The notes below the pieces were generated by a model, which was not told the DNA's origin, made no database searches, and worked only from the letters and a program-made list of their open reading frames with translations. The position numbers and the translations under genes were made by a program. From Mucor racemosus (Eukaryota; Mucoromycota; Mucoromycetes; Mucorales; Mucoraceae), in contig JAPEHQ010000020.1 of NCBI GenBank assembly GCA_027405735.1, forward strand, positions 124,001-188,000: 64,000 nt of DNA. Direction: 5' to 3'. This document shows positions 23,367 through 35,983 of this stretch, piece after piece (the first letter of the stretch is position 1; each line of letters begins with the position of its first letter).

Positions 23367-23459
23367 AGATCCTCATCATCAAGCTCCCCACCATCACCAA
23401 GACCCTCATCATCAAAACCAAGACGAAGTGAACTAAAAAGAAGAAGAACAACAAAATAA
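23367..23459 (+). pseudogene. Orphan exon-like tail, Ser/Pro/Arg-rich
   Basis: Immediately after the end of repeat B copy 2 and an ATAAG acceptor-like site, 30 codons read SSSSSSPPSPRPSSSKPRR followed by a Lys/Arg-rich end and a stop. This looks like the last exon of a gene. It is absent after repeat B copy 1. It may belong to the same broken gene as the WD40-like pseudo-exon, with repeat B sitting in the intron between them. Origin unproven. Confidence 0.35.
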
Positions 23460-23529
23460 TCAATACCATCATGACACTATAATAAACTGCTAATCAAAAA
23501 TGCTTCTATTAAATAAAATATATTATTAA

Positions 23530-23695
23530 TATTTGTGATCATGTAAAATAATGTAAAACTCATGTAATTTCATGTAAGCTCCAAATTTACATCATTCTAA
23601 TGTAAATAAAGTGGAAGCCCCAAGTAACCCTAAAAATTACGTTTTTACACCAAATTCATGTAAACCCCGATTTACACTGTTTTACACTTTTCATT
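23530..23695. repeat. Cluster of ATGTAAA/TTTACA words
   Basis: About ten copies of ATGTAA(A) or its inverse TTTACA(C/T) in about 160 bp, in both orientations, so many small hairpins are possible. It sits between the orphan exon and repeat A copy 2. Function unknown. Confidence 0.55.
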
Positions 23696-23699
23696 CCCA

Positions 23700-24740
23700 G
23701 AGTGCTTCGAATTGATCGAAAAACGATGTAAAAAAGGAATTCGTCTAAAAGCTCATGAATTGCAAACCAAGTCAAACTAGCGTATTAAATATTTTTTGTA
23801 CAGTTTAAAATTCTGCATCTATCTAAACAAAATGCAGACAATTTTTTTACTTTAAATATTGCGTAAAATGCGACTGAATTTTTGGAGGTTTTTTGAAGAT
23901 ACATATCACTTTTTATAAGTATTTTTCAAATATAGGTAATGAAAATAATGCATAGCAAAATTATCTATTGATAGAGCTATTATTGAACCTTTTAGCTGCA
24001 TTTTTTGTAGAGAAAACGAGATTTTCGTCAATTTTTTTCAAATTCAGAATTTGGGATAAGGGTATATAAGGGAAAAATCGAAGCTTTAACCGAGAATATA
24101 CGTTTTTACAAGTTTTTGAGGATATCTCCACGAAAAATCAACATTTTGAAAAGAACTAAATTGGAACCGATAGAGCTCAACGAGATCTATGAAATGAATG
24201 TAAAAAAACATGCTACTCAATATACAAACACTTTGAAATCTACTACAAAATGGCCAAAAAAATGAAAAAAAAATAAAACTGTTCAGAATTTTTTCATACA
24301 TTAATATGTTATAGAGCGCTTTAAAACAAGTAAGTTTTATTATTAGAAAGTGTTAATATAACTTAATAATTTGCAGAGATATGAATGCTCAAATTTTTAA
24401 GTTTTAGCAGTGAAATAGTGAAATACTTGTGAAAATCTGAAACATTAGCACTGAAAAAGTTATACCAACTTCTAGAGATAGGATATTTCCAGATACTCAT
24501 TTTTGGATTAAAGCTGAACATCTCAGGTACATTAATATATAATTTTTTTGTGGTATTATTTGTGAAAAAAAAAATTGAGCAGGGAGGAAAAGTCGAACCT
24601 AATTTTTAAGGGAAAGCAGTAAATTTTACTCGCTTTTTGAGTTTTTCGGGAGATATAAAATAAATTTAGAAACAGCAAGTATAGTACGATCAATTCATAT
24701 GTATTTTGCAGTGTTTAAAGTATATTCTAAAAGCTGTTTG
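23700..24740 (+). repeat. Repeat family A, copy 2
   Basis: Reverse complement of copy 1 at 15.74-16.77 kb with strong similarity over nearly the whole length. Together the two copies frame about 7 kb as a large inverted repeat. A 71-codon minus frame here and its counterpart in copy 1 are disrupted relative to each other, so neither is treated as a gene. Confidence 0.85.
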
Positions 24741-25180
24741 ATATGAGGTTAGGTACAGAAAATGTGGCACGCTTCATCACCAAGAATAAGCATATCAAAA
24801 TAAAGTGATAAATGGTAACCCGCTCTTTTGATGTTGAGGGGATGGAGCTTTGATTTGTAGCACATATGTGACATCGGTAGGAATACCTTTACAACAATCA
24901 AAATAGTATCAAAAGAGTCTCTATTACAAATTAAATATATATATATATATATATATATTCATATGCTATCACATTTCAATATCAATAACAAAGAATATCG
25001 TACGATTTTTTGAGATAAAACATCAAATTGTTACAATTATTTGACAATTATGAAGGTTACACGCCTTGTTTTTTTTTTCAATTTCCCCTACACCCGACCT
25101 TTGGTTTTTTTAACAGGCCCATTTGTTGTATTATTTTGCTTACACATCTTTTATTCTTTTTAGTTTAGAAAAAAAAAAAT
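24741..25180. promoter_or_regulatory. Upstream region of trimethyllysine dioxygenase
   Basis: About 440 bp. Contains an AT dinucleotide run (about 24933-24958) and a T-rich/pyrimidine stretch shortly before the start codon. No specific site recognised. Confidence 0.4.
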
Positions 25181-26455
25181 ATGCAACGGTATCTCAGGCT
25201 GACCAAAATAAGCCCTACAGTCAATCTCTCTCGAGCCTTATTTTCTACGTCTACACCACGATTACATAAAGCCAATGCCAAAAAACGTTTAGAAGGTACA
25301 GGTGCCGTCCCTCAACGAGCAGGTCTCGCCAACGACAAGCAAGTATTTTTAGATTGGAATAATCGTAAAACAAGTGTTTATAATCATTTTTGGTTACGAG
25401 ACCATTGTCGTTGTGAACAATGCTATCATCCCATTACACGTCAACGTCTAGTTGATACTTTTGCTATCCCTCGGGATATTCAGCCAACTGCTGTTGACAG
25501 CACTGCAGATGGATTATCGGTGATCTGGCCAGATGGTCATCAATCGAAATATGCTTGGGACTGGTTGCATACACATTCATATAGTCCTATTCTTCGTACT
25601 TCAGAGCCATTGGCAACAAAGAAACCCAAGGTTTGGGATGCTGATTTCAAACTTACACCTGTAGACCATGAAGCTGTCATGAATACAGATGAAGGATTAA
25701 AGCAATGGTTAGACCAGCTTGAAACCTATGGTATTTCTTTTGTTGAAGGTGTACCTACCACTGTTGAAGCTACAGAAAAGCTTGCTCGTCGTTTATGTTT
25801 CTTGCGTGAAACTCATTATTCTCAAGGCATTTGGTCGTTTACTGCAGATTTAGCTCATGCTGATACTGCTTATACACAATTAGCTTTAGGTGCTCACACA
25901 GACAATACTTATTTTACTGAACCTGCAGGTCTGCAAATGTTTCACAAATTAGAGTTTGAGGGCAAAGGTGGTGATTCATTGTTTGTAGATGGGTTTTCAG
26001 TTGCTAAGCAGCTCAAGGCTATCTCTCCCAATGCCTATCGTACATTATCCAATACACTCATTCCCACGCATTCAGCAGGAGATGAAAATGTCTTGATCGT
26101 TCCCACACCTCGAGCTAATCCAATTTTGAATCATGGACCTGATGGTGAATTATATCAAATTCGTTATAATAACGATGACCGTTCTACTCTTGACCATCTT
26201 AGCTCTACACAATTAGAAGAATTTTATGACGCCTTGTTCTTGTGGAGTGATTTACTAAAGTCTAAAAAGAATGAATTATGGGATCCCTTGGCTCCTGGTC
26301 GAGTAGTTACTTTTGATAATTGGCGTGTCTTGCATGGTCGTAGTGCTTTCACAGGTCATAGACGTATTTGTGGTGCTTATTTCCCTTGGGATGATTATAA
26401 GAGTAGAGCAAGAACAGTAAGAATGACACCTCAAGATAAAGATCGTCTGTTGTAA
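25181..26455 (+). CDS. TMLHE: Trimethyllysine dioxygenase (carnitine biosynthesis, first step)
   Basis: Intronless, 424 aa. Fe(II)/2-oxoglutarate dioxygenase that hydroxylates N6-trimethyllysine in mitochondria. The N-terminus is rich in Arg/Ser/Leu with few acids (a likely mitochondrial presequence). The N-terminal GBBH-like domain has a zinc-type cluster HCRCEQCYH (residues about 75-83). The catalytic domain has the iron ligands H239 and D241 in AHTDNTYFTEPAGLQMFH and H385 in FDNWRVLHGR. Also visible are GGDSLFVDGF and QIRYNNDDRS. The TYF-EP pattern after HTD follows trimethyllysine dioxygenase rather than gamma-butyrobetaine dioxygenase, which has a different sequence there. All catalytic residues seem intact. 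Confidence 0.9.
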   Translation: MQRYLRLTKISPTVNLSRALFSTSTPRLHKANAKKRLEGTGAVPQRAGLANDKQVFLDWNNRKTSVYNHFWLRDHCRCEQCYHPITRQRLVDTFAIPRDIQPTAVDSTADGLSVIWPDGHQSKYAWDWLHTHSYSPILRTSEPLATKKPKVWDADFKLTPVDHEAVMNTDEGLKQWLDQLETYGISFVEGVPTTVEATEKLARRLCFLRETHYSQGIWSFTADLAHADTAYTQLALGAHTDNTYFTEPAGLQMFHKLEFEGKGGDSLFVDGFSVAKQLKAISPNAYRTLSNTLIPTHSAGDENVLIVPTPRANPILNHGPDGELYQIRYNNDDRSTLDHLSSTQLEEFYDALFLWSDLLKSKKNELWDPLAPGRVVTFDNWRVLHGRSAFTGHRRICGAYFPWDDYKSRARTVRMTPQDKDRLL

Positions 26456-26828
26456 TATAAAATCAATAAACTATTTTAATATAAAATGAATTGCATGTAA
26501 TAACAAAACGTGGCATGCAGGTTTTTGCTACTGATACGAGAAATATTTGTGAAAACGACGCTTGACATTCGATTGTTTTCGTTATGCTTTTTTTTTTTAA
26601 GGAGGCAGACATTGAACCTAAAAATATATCTTTTTATTCATTTGTGCATCTTGATTTCATCACATTAATGAAAGCTTTCATTATTAAGATACACATTATA
26701 AGAGTAATATCTGTTAAACATGTTAATGAATCATTATTTGAATATATTGTCTTCATTTCATTGTAAAAGAAATATCAAATATAAATATGTTTGTCATTTG
26801 GAACTTTTTTTTTCTCGAAACATCCAAA

Positions 26829-27377
26829 ATGAATCTCAAGAGCACTATCATTATTTTGGTATTCCTAATGCAAATGTTGCTGTTCACACAACAAGTAAAA
26901 GCATACTGTATTTACAATAAAACAAATAAGAAATATGTAGGTTTACGACAAACGTCTTACCACACAACTGCACCGTTACTATCGTTAGTAAATACTATTA
27001 GGGTTTATAAAGCTTAAATGTGTTAATAATCTTATATTTAGACTCTTTTTCAAAGCTCATGTGGGTCCAAATTCTCGTGAATGCTGTCCATATACTACTG
27101 CTGATTGCTCCAGCTCAAAAATAAAAGAGGAAATACTAGTGATGAGTGTAAGCATAATTCATGATAATTCTCAAATAAATATAAATTAATTACAATTTCT
27201 ATGTAGATTTATGTCTCAAAGTACCATCGATATGGTATTACTTTTCCAGCAGGTGGTTGGATAAATATTGTAGATCCACAAAATAGTGCAAGTGATGCAC
27301 AGAACGCTGATGTTCTTGACTTTGAAGTGTTTAATGCGGATGGATCTCCATTTCCATATGAGCATGTAGGCTTATAA
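26829..27377 (+). CDS. Small secreted cysteine-containing protein, hypothetical
   Basis: Three exons (26829-26983, 27042-27147, 27207-27377) join to about 143 aa. The N-terminus MNLKSTIIILVFLMQMLLF is a signal peptide with likely cleavage after VKA. The mature part begins YCIYNKTNKKYVGL and has the motif RECCPYTTADCSSS, then a beta-rich segment (YGITFPAGGWINIVDP). The first intron needs a GTTAGT donor to keep frame; the nearby GTAAAT donor breaks it. Exon 2 and 3 junctions are standard. I do not recognise the family. It could be a wall-associated or effector-like protein, or a recently damaged gene if the first splice is wrong. Region 26456-26828 upstream has no other gene. Confidence 0.55.
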
Positions 27378-28357
27378 TTAAACTAAGGCACTAGAAGGCT
27401 TTGAGTTATTGTTAATACATGCATACTTTGATAATTTATATTTTTATAAAGCTTTTGAAATTATACATTATTCTTTTTGTACCTGAATCGGAGTTTTATG
27501 CGAATTTGATGATTTGCACGTAATTTTCTATGATTCTGTTCATTTTTTTTCCTGAATTTCGTATACAAAGGATATTTTGTATTCAATAGTTATATAATTT
27601 TAATAGGGCTGCAAATCTATTGTAACTTTTCATAGTGCAAATACATTAATATTGGCTGAAACATATATGTGTTTTGGTAGATTACACTAACTATTACTAA
27701 CGCTTCAATTTTGTAGATGAATAACAGCATTTCTGCAAATAAATAATTGCATTATATTTTATAAACGCAAATTACTGGTTTCATATGTTTATATGCATAA
27801 TCTACTGTCATTTTAGCACTTAAAAATACCTTTAAAGCTATTGATTTTTCGTCGGACTTTCAATTATTACCAAATTGCAGATTCAGGAACGCAAATTTGA
27901 TGTGGTTATCACGCATTAACGCTTATTTTACTTTGATTATACTTTTGCCGTGCATGAATAATGAATTTCAGAATATTATTGTACTTGATTTTCAATAGAA
28001 CCCTTAGCATTATTCATGTTATTGCGGGAAATCCCCCATGAAAGAAAACATTTCATTTCAAATTGACAGGATATGATGTTTGTTTCAGACGGGATTTCCA
28101 TAGTGAATGACCTGTTAATTCAAAATAAAAATCTCGAACTACTACAAGATAAAGTGTCTATTAAGGCTTTGGTAGATATTCAACAATGCAAAATGATATT
28201 TTGAAACAAACGCGCAACGCGAACATTGTTTTAATCGAACGTCACTGAGCGAAAAATGTCCAATGCCATACGGTACATCTGAATCTCCTGTTTAAACAAA
28301 AAAAAAAAGGCCAGCAAAGAAATTTTTTTGGAATCTTGTATTCTTTTTCTGTCAATT
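27378..28357. other. Intergenic, no gene seen
   Basis: About 980 bp of AT-rich DNA upstream of SEN1. A minus-strand frame overlapping the SEN1 start is a shadow. No repeat from the families in this window is recognised. Confidence 0.5.
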
Positions 28358-31300
28358 ATGAGCAAAGTTAATAATGCTTCACAGCTTGAACAAGTATTAA
28401 ACTTATTAGAAGAAAAGCAACAGAATCCGGGCAATTCTGATATAGAAACGAATTTTTTTAATAAAGCTCTTGAATACCTATTATTGGGCACTGTCAATCA
28501 CTGGTGGTGTACCAACGCTACTTTACCTATAGCCCGTGAGTCTTTATGGTTATTTTCTCTACCAGATCATGATCCAATTGTTCAATATAAAAAGAAACTT
28601 GATTCTCAATTAAGTTCATGTACATATTGTGTTCAAGCATATCAAACTTCGAAAGAATCAGTAAAAGAAAGGTACTTTTTTTTTTAACAACTACGGAAAA
28701 AAGAAGGGGTCGTTTTGTTTTGTTTTGTTTAACATGTTGAAATTAGATATGATAAGACATTTCCTGCCGAAACTGTACAAGAATTCTTTCAAGTCATTGA
28801 AAGCTTTGATGTAAACAGAATTAAATCAGCATTCAGATCAGCACAAGAAGGCAATTTCAAAATGTCAACCCAAGTAGTCTGCTCAATTCTCGAAGTTATT
28901 TACGCTCCTTACTTATTGCAAGATGCTAAATGTGATGATTTATTTGGAAAAGTGTTCGATCTGATCCAACAAACCAAATCTTTTCCAACTTTTGGCGCAG
29001 ACACTGCTATATATATATTCAAAATGTCGTTTTATCATCATAGAATTGTTCGATTTTGGGCTCGAAAACTACTGGAAAAACTCATAACTGCGGATCACTA
29101 CACTTTATCAGAGGATGAATTTTTACAAGTGAAATCATTGATTTTAGGCATGCTTACAACTTTCAATAAAGAAGATGATTATGAGGAGATTGCCAAGATT
29201 TGTCCTTTTACAGTAACTCAGGATTTAGGAGAGTACTGGAAAGCATTTAGATTAGCAACTGGTATGGCAACATCAGATATTTTGCTGAGATGTTTGGAAG
29301 AATCCAAGGTGTCCATGTCCAATTTGATTCAATTGCAGTTGTCAGGTAGTGCTGAATGGCTTGGTGAGATATTAAAGACAATGACAGCAATGTTGCTTAA
29401 AATGCAAACTAGATTTTGGGGTAAAATCATCAAAAACAGCACTACGTATTACGATATTGTGAAACAAATTTGTGAGCACCCTATGTTTCAAGGTGCAATG
29501 CAAATTGCTAGGGAAGGAAATACTGGTAAAATCCTTCAACGTGATGGAAGTCGTTATCCTGATGATAAATTAATGGCCAAGATCAAAAGTATGTTGGAGT
29601 GGATATACCCTTATTGGTCATCGTTGCGACATACAACAGCAGAAAAAGATATTACTCAAAAGATTTTGGATACAACATTTGGTTATTTCCAAATGGATAT
29701 ATGGGGTGTAATGAGTAAAGCTTATTGTGCTGAATTGGGTTTGCAGATTATAGACCAATGTTTAGCTGATGATTCGGTACCTGTGGATAAAATTGAAGAA
29801 TATGTTGGAAAGATCATTGGATTTGCAAAAACAAATGCCAAAACACTGCCAGCTCTAGTCCAACATATGCCAGTTGTTGCGAGAAATATTTTATCGGATC
29901 TTGTAGATAGAGACTCAAATTGTTTGAATAAGGCCTTTCAAACAATCTTTCAAACAGATGATTTATCAAGTGAATTAGATGAAGAAACAATAGTGGATGT
30001 AGATCAACCAAAGAAATCACCTTACGAAAATATTTGGACATCTGTCAAATTATGTTATAACGAAGATATTAGAAATTATCCTTGGTTGGTTACTCTTTTG
30101 TTTAAAGCTTATGCAAATATTGCTTCTTCAGATGTTCCTTCTATTTTAAAAGATGCTGAGGGCAGAGGCGAATCCTTCTCGGCTGAATGCAAGAGTGTTT
30201 TGTTAAGATTTGCTGATTTTCGATCTGTGGTAGCCAAGACTTTGAAGGTTATTAGCAAGGCTGATTGGGCTGTTAGAAAAGAGATATTGACTGAAAGTGA
30301 TATGATCCAGCCATTACTTCATTTATTATGTTCACCATTCTTGGAAATTAAGCAAGATGCTGCTATATTTATACAGCAATACCCTCGAGAGATTAGTGAT
30401 CAGGATTTATTTCATGATTTCTTTTACATGTGTCAACCATTAAAGGTACTGGAAGCTTTCAATGCTATATTGCGTGAATTTACAGCCTTGACAAATAGCC
30501 CCAATCTGAATGTATTCAAATCAGTGCCTTCTCTTGCAGCATTCTTTTCGATTCAGGTCAATCTTTTGACTAGTACACCCAGCGGTTATTTGATGACATT
30601 GGTTGAAATGGGACCTAATAAAGTAAAGGATGAAGATGGCCTTATTGGAGAATTTTGGGATGTTTGTTGGCGTACCATCAGCATTATATTGGATAAAGGA
30701 TTACAATGGGCTTCTCAATATAAACCATCCGCAGTTGTCAATTTGATTGTACCTATTTTGGATACAGCAACCCAAATGATGAATTCCAAGAAATTATTTG
30801 AAAAAGCCATTGCAACAACATCTAAAGAAGGGCAAGCAGTTATAAGTTATGATCACATCAATACAATGACTGACTCCCTTTCGCATTGGATATATGTTAC
30901 TCGCCAAGATATGATTTCTCGCCTTATACCACTTACAAATAACATTTTGAATACATTGAAGAAGGCTGAAATCAAAATATCTGTGGGTGCTTACGATCGA
31001 CTCATGACAGCCTCTACTGGTGTTAATGCTAGTAAATTAACTGACAGTGAAAGAGAAAGTTTATTTATGGCTCTCAGTGCTCATGAGCCTACCAATTTCA
31101 TCTTTTTGAATGATGATAGTGATGATGAAGATGTGGAATGGCAAGCTATTAATCCTTCTAGTAGTCAAACTGCAATCAATGAAGCTCCTAAACCTTCTTC
31201 ATCAACTCGTCCTAGTATACCCAATTCCATGGCGACTAGCGTCTCTGCACCTAGCATTGTTTCCTCTTCTCAGCCTGCTAAAAAGCGTCAAATAACTTTA

Positions 31301-31593
31301 GATCAAAGCTTTTCCAATGTCTCAATTACTAGCCCAAGCCGTGCAACAACATCTAAACCTGCAGCACCTAAAATTACAAATTACTTTGCGGCAACAGCAA
31401 CAGCAACAGATCCCCATGAAATATCTGATGATGAGATTGAAGAAGAATTTGGAGATATAGATTACTCTCAAATGCCAGATGAATGGTTTCATGTCAAGGA
31501 AGAACCTACACCTGCAGACATGAGTACTTTACAGAAACCTGAAAAACCTACACATTTTGGTCAAGATGCAATGCAGATAGATGATGAACCTCT

Positions 31594-31633
<40 letters not shown>

Positions 31634-34000
31634 AAGTCCAGGATTACAGCGAGTACTAGCGCACCTATAGTTCATAAGCTTGGCATTGATAATAAACCTA
31701 AACATACACATTTCTATCCTGCAGAGAGTAAGCAACCAACGTTTGCTGTTACTTCTAAAGGACGTAAATTACGACCTCCAACCATGGGATTTACATCAAA
31801 AATCAAGAATTTACGAGAAGAATTTCGTGCAGAACGTCGATTGATTGCAACAGCTAAATCACCTTCTGCTGCTGGTATTGTTCGTCAACGTTATGGTGGT
31901 GGTGATTCCCAAGGTAATTCTTCAGATTCCTCCGATTCTTCCTCTGATGATGGAGATGATGATGCCGGTTTGCTTGGTTTGATTAGTGATATGGATGATA
32001 CCCCTCAATTTAAAGCAGCAAATGTTCAAGCAGAAAGTGCTAGTGTCAAGGCATTGTTTGATGCTAAACCAAAACGAACAATTAAATTAATCGAAACACC
32101 CATTACAAATGAGTTTATTAATCGTAAACGTAATGCACGCATGCTTGAACAGAAACGCCGTCAGAAGATTACTCCTAATATTGATCGATTATTCAAGACC
32201 ATGCTCTCTTGGGATCTTACAGAGACTAGAGAAATTCCTCCTCATGCCAATGAAAACATGTATAGCAACGTTCCTTCAACATTCAAGACATTTGAAGAGT
32301 ATCGATCCGTATTTGAACCTTTATTATTGCTGGAAACTTGGTGTCAATTGCTTCGTGCAAAGGAACAATTATCACAAAATGATGTTTTAGATCGCTGCTT
32401 GGTTGAAGGTCGTTGTCATACAAATGATTTTGTAGATGTAACATTTGGTTTACCTATGAGTGTGATTACCAACAATTTGTCTGCAGATGATCTTATATAC
32501 GTTGCAAATCATTTTGGACATCAATTCTTTGATGAAATCCCTTCTTATAGTACGAATAGTGATTCTTCTTGGAAAGGAAAAGCTTTCTTGGGTAGAGTTA
32601 TGTCTATTAATCAGAAAAAAAATATGGGTGAAGTGGTTGTTCGTTGTTATTTCGCTGGTGACCGTATTAGTATTTTGAATTCTATCTCACCAAAGACAAG
32701 CTGGAATATTCTCAAAATTATGAGGTATGCATTACTGATTTTTGTGTAGTAATTGTACAGGTACTCACTATTGTTTTGTTAGTTTGACTACCACTGTACG
32801 TGAATATGCAGCATTGGAAGCTTTAGATCATTATGATTTAGCAGATGAAATTATTCACCCAAAGCCTACACCTTTACCAAAGATCAGTAGCTCGTCTATT
32901 CAACAATGTTGTGCTCGTTATGATGTGAATGAACCTCAAGCAATTGCTATTATATCTGCCATGCAAAAAAAGAAAGGATTTTCTTTGATTCAGGGGTAAA
33001 TATCTACTATTAGAATGCAAATTATTGTAACTAACATTTGTATCTAGTCCTCCTGGTACTGGTAAAACCAAAACTATTTTATCATTGATTGTATCATTGC
33101 TAGATCAACGTAAACGAGCAACTGCTGAAGATATTTCAGGCCCTGGCAAACTCTTGGTTTGTGCTCCTAGTAATGCAGCAGTAGATGAAATTGCCAAGCG
33201 TCTCAATGAAGGTGTCATAACTTCAGATGGCCTTACTATCCCAAACATTGTTCGTATTGGTGTAGCAGATTCTGTCAATGCTAGTGTCAAGGGTCGTATC
33301 TTGGACAAGTTGATTGAAGCGGAAATGGATGCTTCTAGTGGAAAAGATGGTGCACCAGGTGGTAAATGGGGAGCTAAATTAGACACTCTTCATCAAGATA
33401 TTCGTAATATTCAGATTAGTTTGGATGATGTGGATAGAGAAATTACTCAAGCTGGTAGCGATATGGTTCAGATGTCCATTTTGCGTGATAAAAGAAAGAC
33501 ACTTGCTCAGAAACTTACAAAAAGCAGAATTTTACTCAAGGACACTTATCAAGATCAAAAGAATTATGGTAAAGAAATGGAGATCTCTAGAGTTCGTGCA
33601 CGTCAAAAAGTATTTGCAAATGCTGATGTTGTTTGTGCTACATTGAGTGGTAGTGGACATGATATGTTGACTCAAATTGGTGTTTCTTTTGAAACTGTTA
33701 TTGTTGATGAAGCTGCTCAATCTATTGAAATCAGTTCTTTGATTCCTCTGAAATTCGATACTCAACGTTGTATTCTTGTTGGTGGTAAGTTTAAAAAGTT
33801 TCTTTTATAACTGAATGCTTTAGTTAATATGTTTATTTTAGATCCAAATCAATTACCTCCTACTGTAATGTCTACTTTGGCTGCAAAATATGATTATCAA
33901 CAAAGTTTATTTATGAGATTGGAACAAAGTATGGCTAAAGAAGTTAATTTGCTTAGGTAAGTTTGTATTAATATAAACATGTACAATGGTTATTAACACC

Positions 34001-34039
<39 letters not shown>

Positions 34040-35599
34040 TTCAATATCGTATGCATCCTGACATTAGTCATTTTCCAAGCAAAATGTTTTACAAATCTCG
34101 ACTCATGGATGGTCCCAACATGGATAAAGCTTCTTCTGCTGTATGGCATTCATTGCCTCAATTTCCTCCCTATCGATTCTTCAATATCAAGGATGGACAA
34201 GAAAAAGTAGGTAGAGGTAAATCTATTTTCAATGTCGCAGAAGCAGATGCTGCTGTCGCTTTGGTTGATATGCTTTGTACAAGGTTACCCACAATCAAAT
34301 TTGCATCAAAAATTGGTGTTATTACTCCATACAAACAACAAGTGGGTCAACTTAAATCTCGATTCCAAAAGAGATTCGGAAATAGTATCTTGGATGTCAT
34401 TGATTTTAATACGGTTGATGGTTTTCAAGGTCAAGAAAAGGAAATTATCATCTTTTCTTGTGTAAGAGCTGGTTATGGTCGTGGTATTGGTTTCTTGGCT
34501 GATATGCGTCGTATGAACGTAGGTTTGACTCGTGCAAAATGCTCTCTGTTTGTTTTGGGTAGTGCTCGTTCATTACAAAATAGTGAATTTTGGGGAGATT
34601 TGGTCTATGATGCTCAAAAGCGTGATCTCATTACAGATGTAAGTTTTCTTTTAAATAGTTTCTATACAATTACTAACTCTTTTTCAAGTGTGAATACCCT
34701 TATTTCATGCATACTATGAATGAAATATCTATACCACACAATATATTTGAGAAAACAATACCAATTGCTAAATCAAGAGCTATTCAATACAAGAAAGGCC
34801 CTGTAAGGATTTCGGCACCAAGTAGTAGTTACAACTCTCGATCTTCTTCTTCTTCTTCCGCATCTTCTTCAGATGATAATGAAGACTCTTCAAATGCAAA
34901 GATTGGTAAAAAGCGCACCTCTTCATATAGTAATAATCATCGTCTTAGCAGTAAAAGAAGAGTAGATGATGATGATGATGATGTAGAAATGCGTGAAGCA
35001 CAAGAAGAACCTAAATCTTTTATTGATAAAGTGCGCCTTGACAAGGAGAAGAAGCTTAATGCTAATAAAAGTCGTGCTCCTGCTGCTGTAGCATTTTCGG
35101 CTCCCTCAAGTTCAACATCCCCAGAACGCACAAAATTAAGCATATCGGATTATCGCGCTTCGAGAGGTCTTCCACCTGCTACTTCAAGTAGAGGGGTGCC
35201 ACCTTCAAGACAACCCAGTAATGCTGGTTCCAGTAGTTTGTTTATTAATAGAAAAAGGCCTGTAGCTTCGGTAAGTAATAACAGGGATTTGTAGTTTGAT
35301 AAAGTACTTACTAGATGCTTTAAACTTTTAGCGTCCTAGAACTACAAATGCCTTACCTGATGGAATTAGTGCTAAAGATCGTGCAATAATGGAGGTAAGA
35401 AAAGCCCTTTAGCTCTTTTTTCTTGTATAATAAGGTTATTTATGATTTAATTTAGCATTCTGCAGCAAAAGACCGTATGAGAGGTTATAGAGATGAAGAA
35501 AGACGTCGTGATAGGCCAGATCCAGGACCAAGAACAAACATTCGTAATATAGACAACATAGTAGAAGATGCTCAAAACAAGTATAGAAGGCATCGATAA
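28358..35599 (+). CDS. SEN1: Helicase SEN1 (senataxin family)
   Basis: SF1B RNA/DNA helicase that terminates non-coding Pol II transcription and unwinds R-loops. Nine exons join in frame to about 2,248 aa (yeast Sen1 2,231): 28358-28671, 28747-32724, 32783-32995, 33048-33784, 33842-33956, 34038-34638, 34689-35270, 35332-35394, 35456-35599. The N-terminal half is helical and repeat-like (Sen1_N). A low-complexity linker has a 13-Gln run and Ser/Asp stretches. Helicase motifs: Q motif at NEPQAIAI, I GPPGTGKT (about 1502; split by an intron after GG), II VIVDEAAQS (about 1720), III GDPNQLPPT, IV YRMHP, then ITPYKQQVGQL, V TVDGFQGQEKEII and VI NVGLTRAK. The basic tail is rich in Ser, Lys and Arg and probably nuclear-localising. 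Convergent with the SUN gene. Confidence 0.96.
31595..31633 (+). repeat. CAA repeat encoding 13 glutamines in SEN1
   Basis: Thirteen pure CAA codons within the disordered linker between the N-terminal and helicase domains. A pure repeat of this length is likely to vary between strains. Confidence 0.95.
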
Positions 35600-35983
35600 G
35601 AATTTATTAGATTTTGTCAAAAAAAAAAAAAATGCATCATGTACATAAAAATCAAATATTAGTTTACTATAAAAATGTTGCAATTAACGATAATTCCAAA
35701 GAACTTTTCAGATCTTAAAATGACATGATTTACTATGATAAACGTAAATCAAAAACAGTTGTTGGATATTGTTTTATCTACCCTTATTTTAGTTTTTGTT
35801 GTTTGTTTGCAAAGAAAATGAGATTTGACTGTAGAGAACAACACAAATGCCGGTTTTCTCTAGTATAAAATTTAGTGTTTTTTTAAAAAAAAAAAGCTTT
35901 ACTAGCTAGCCCAAGTTTAAGCAAACCTTGCAAAGGTGGATATATTTATTAGAAATATGTTTAGAGTATTACAAGTGAGCATA
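35600..35983. other. Convergent 3' intergenic region (SEN1 / SUN gene)
   Basis: About 380 bp between two stop codons facing each other. A-runs at about 35620-35632 and 35884-35895. No gene. Confidence 0.5.
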
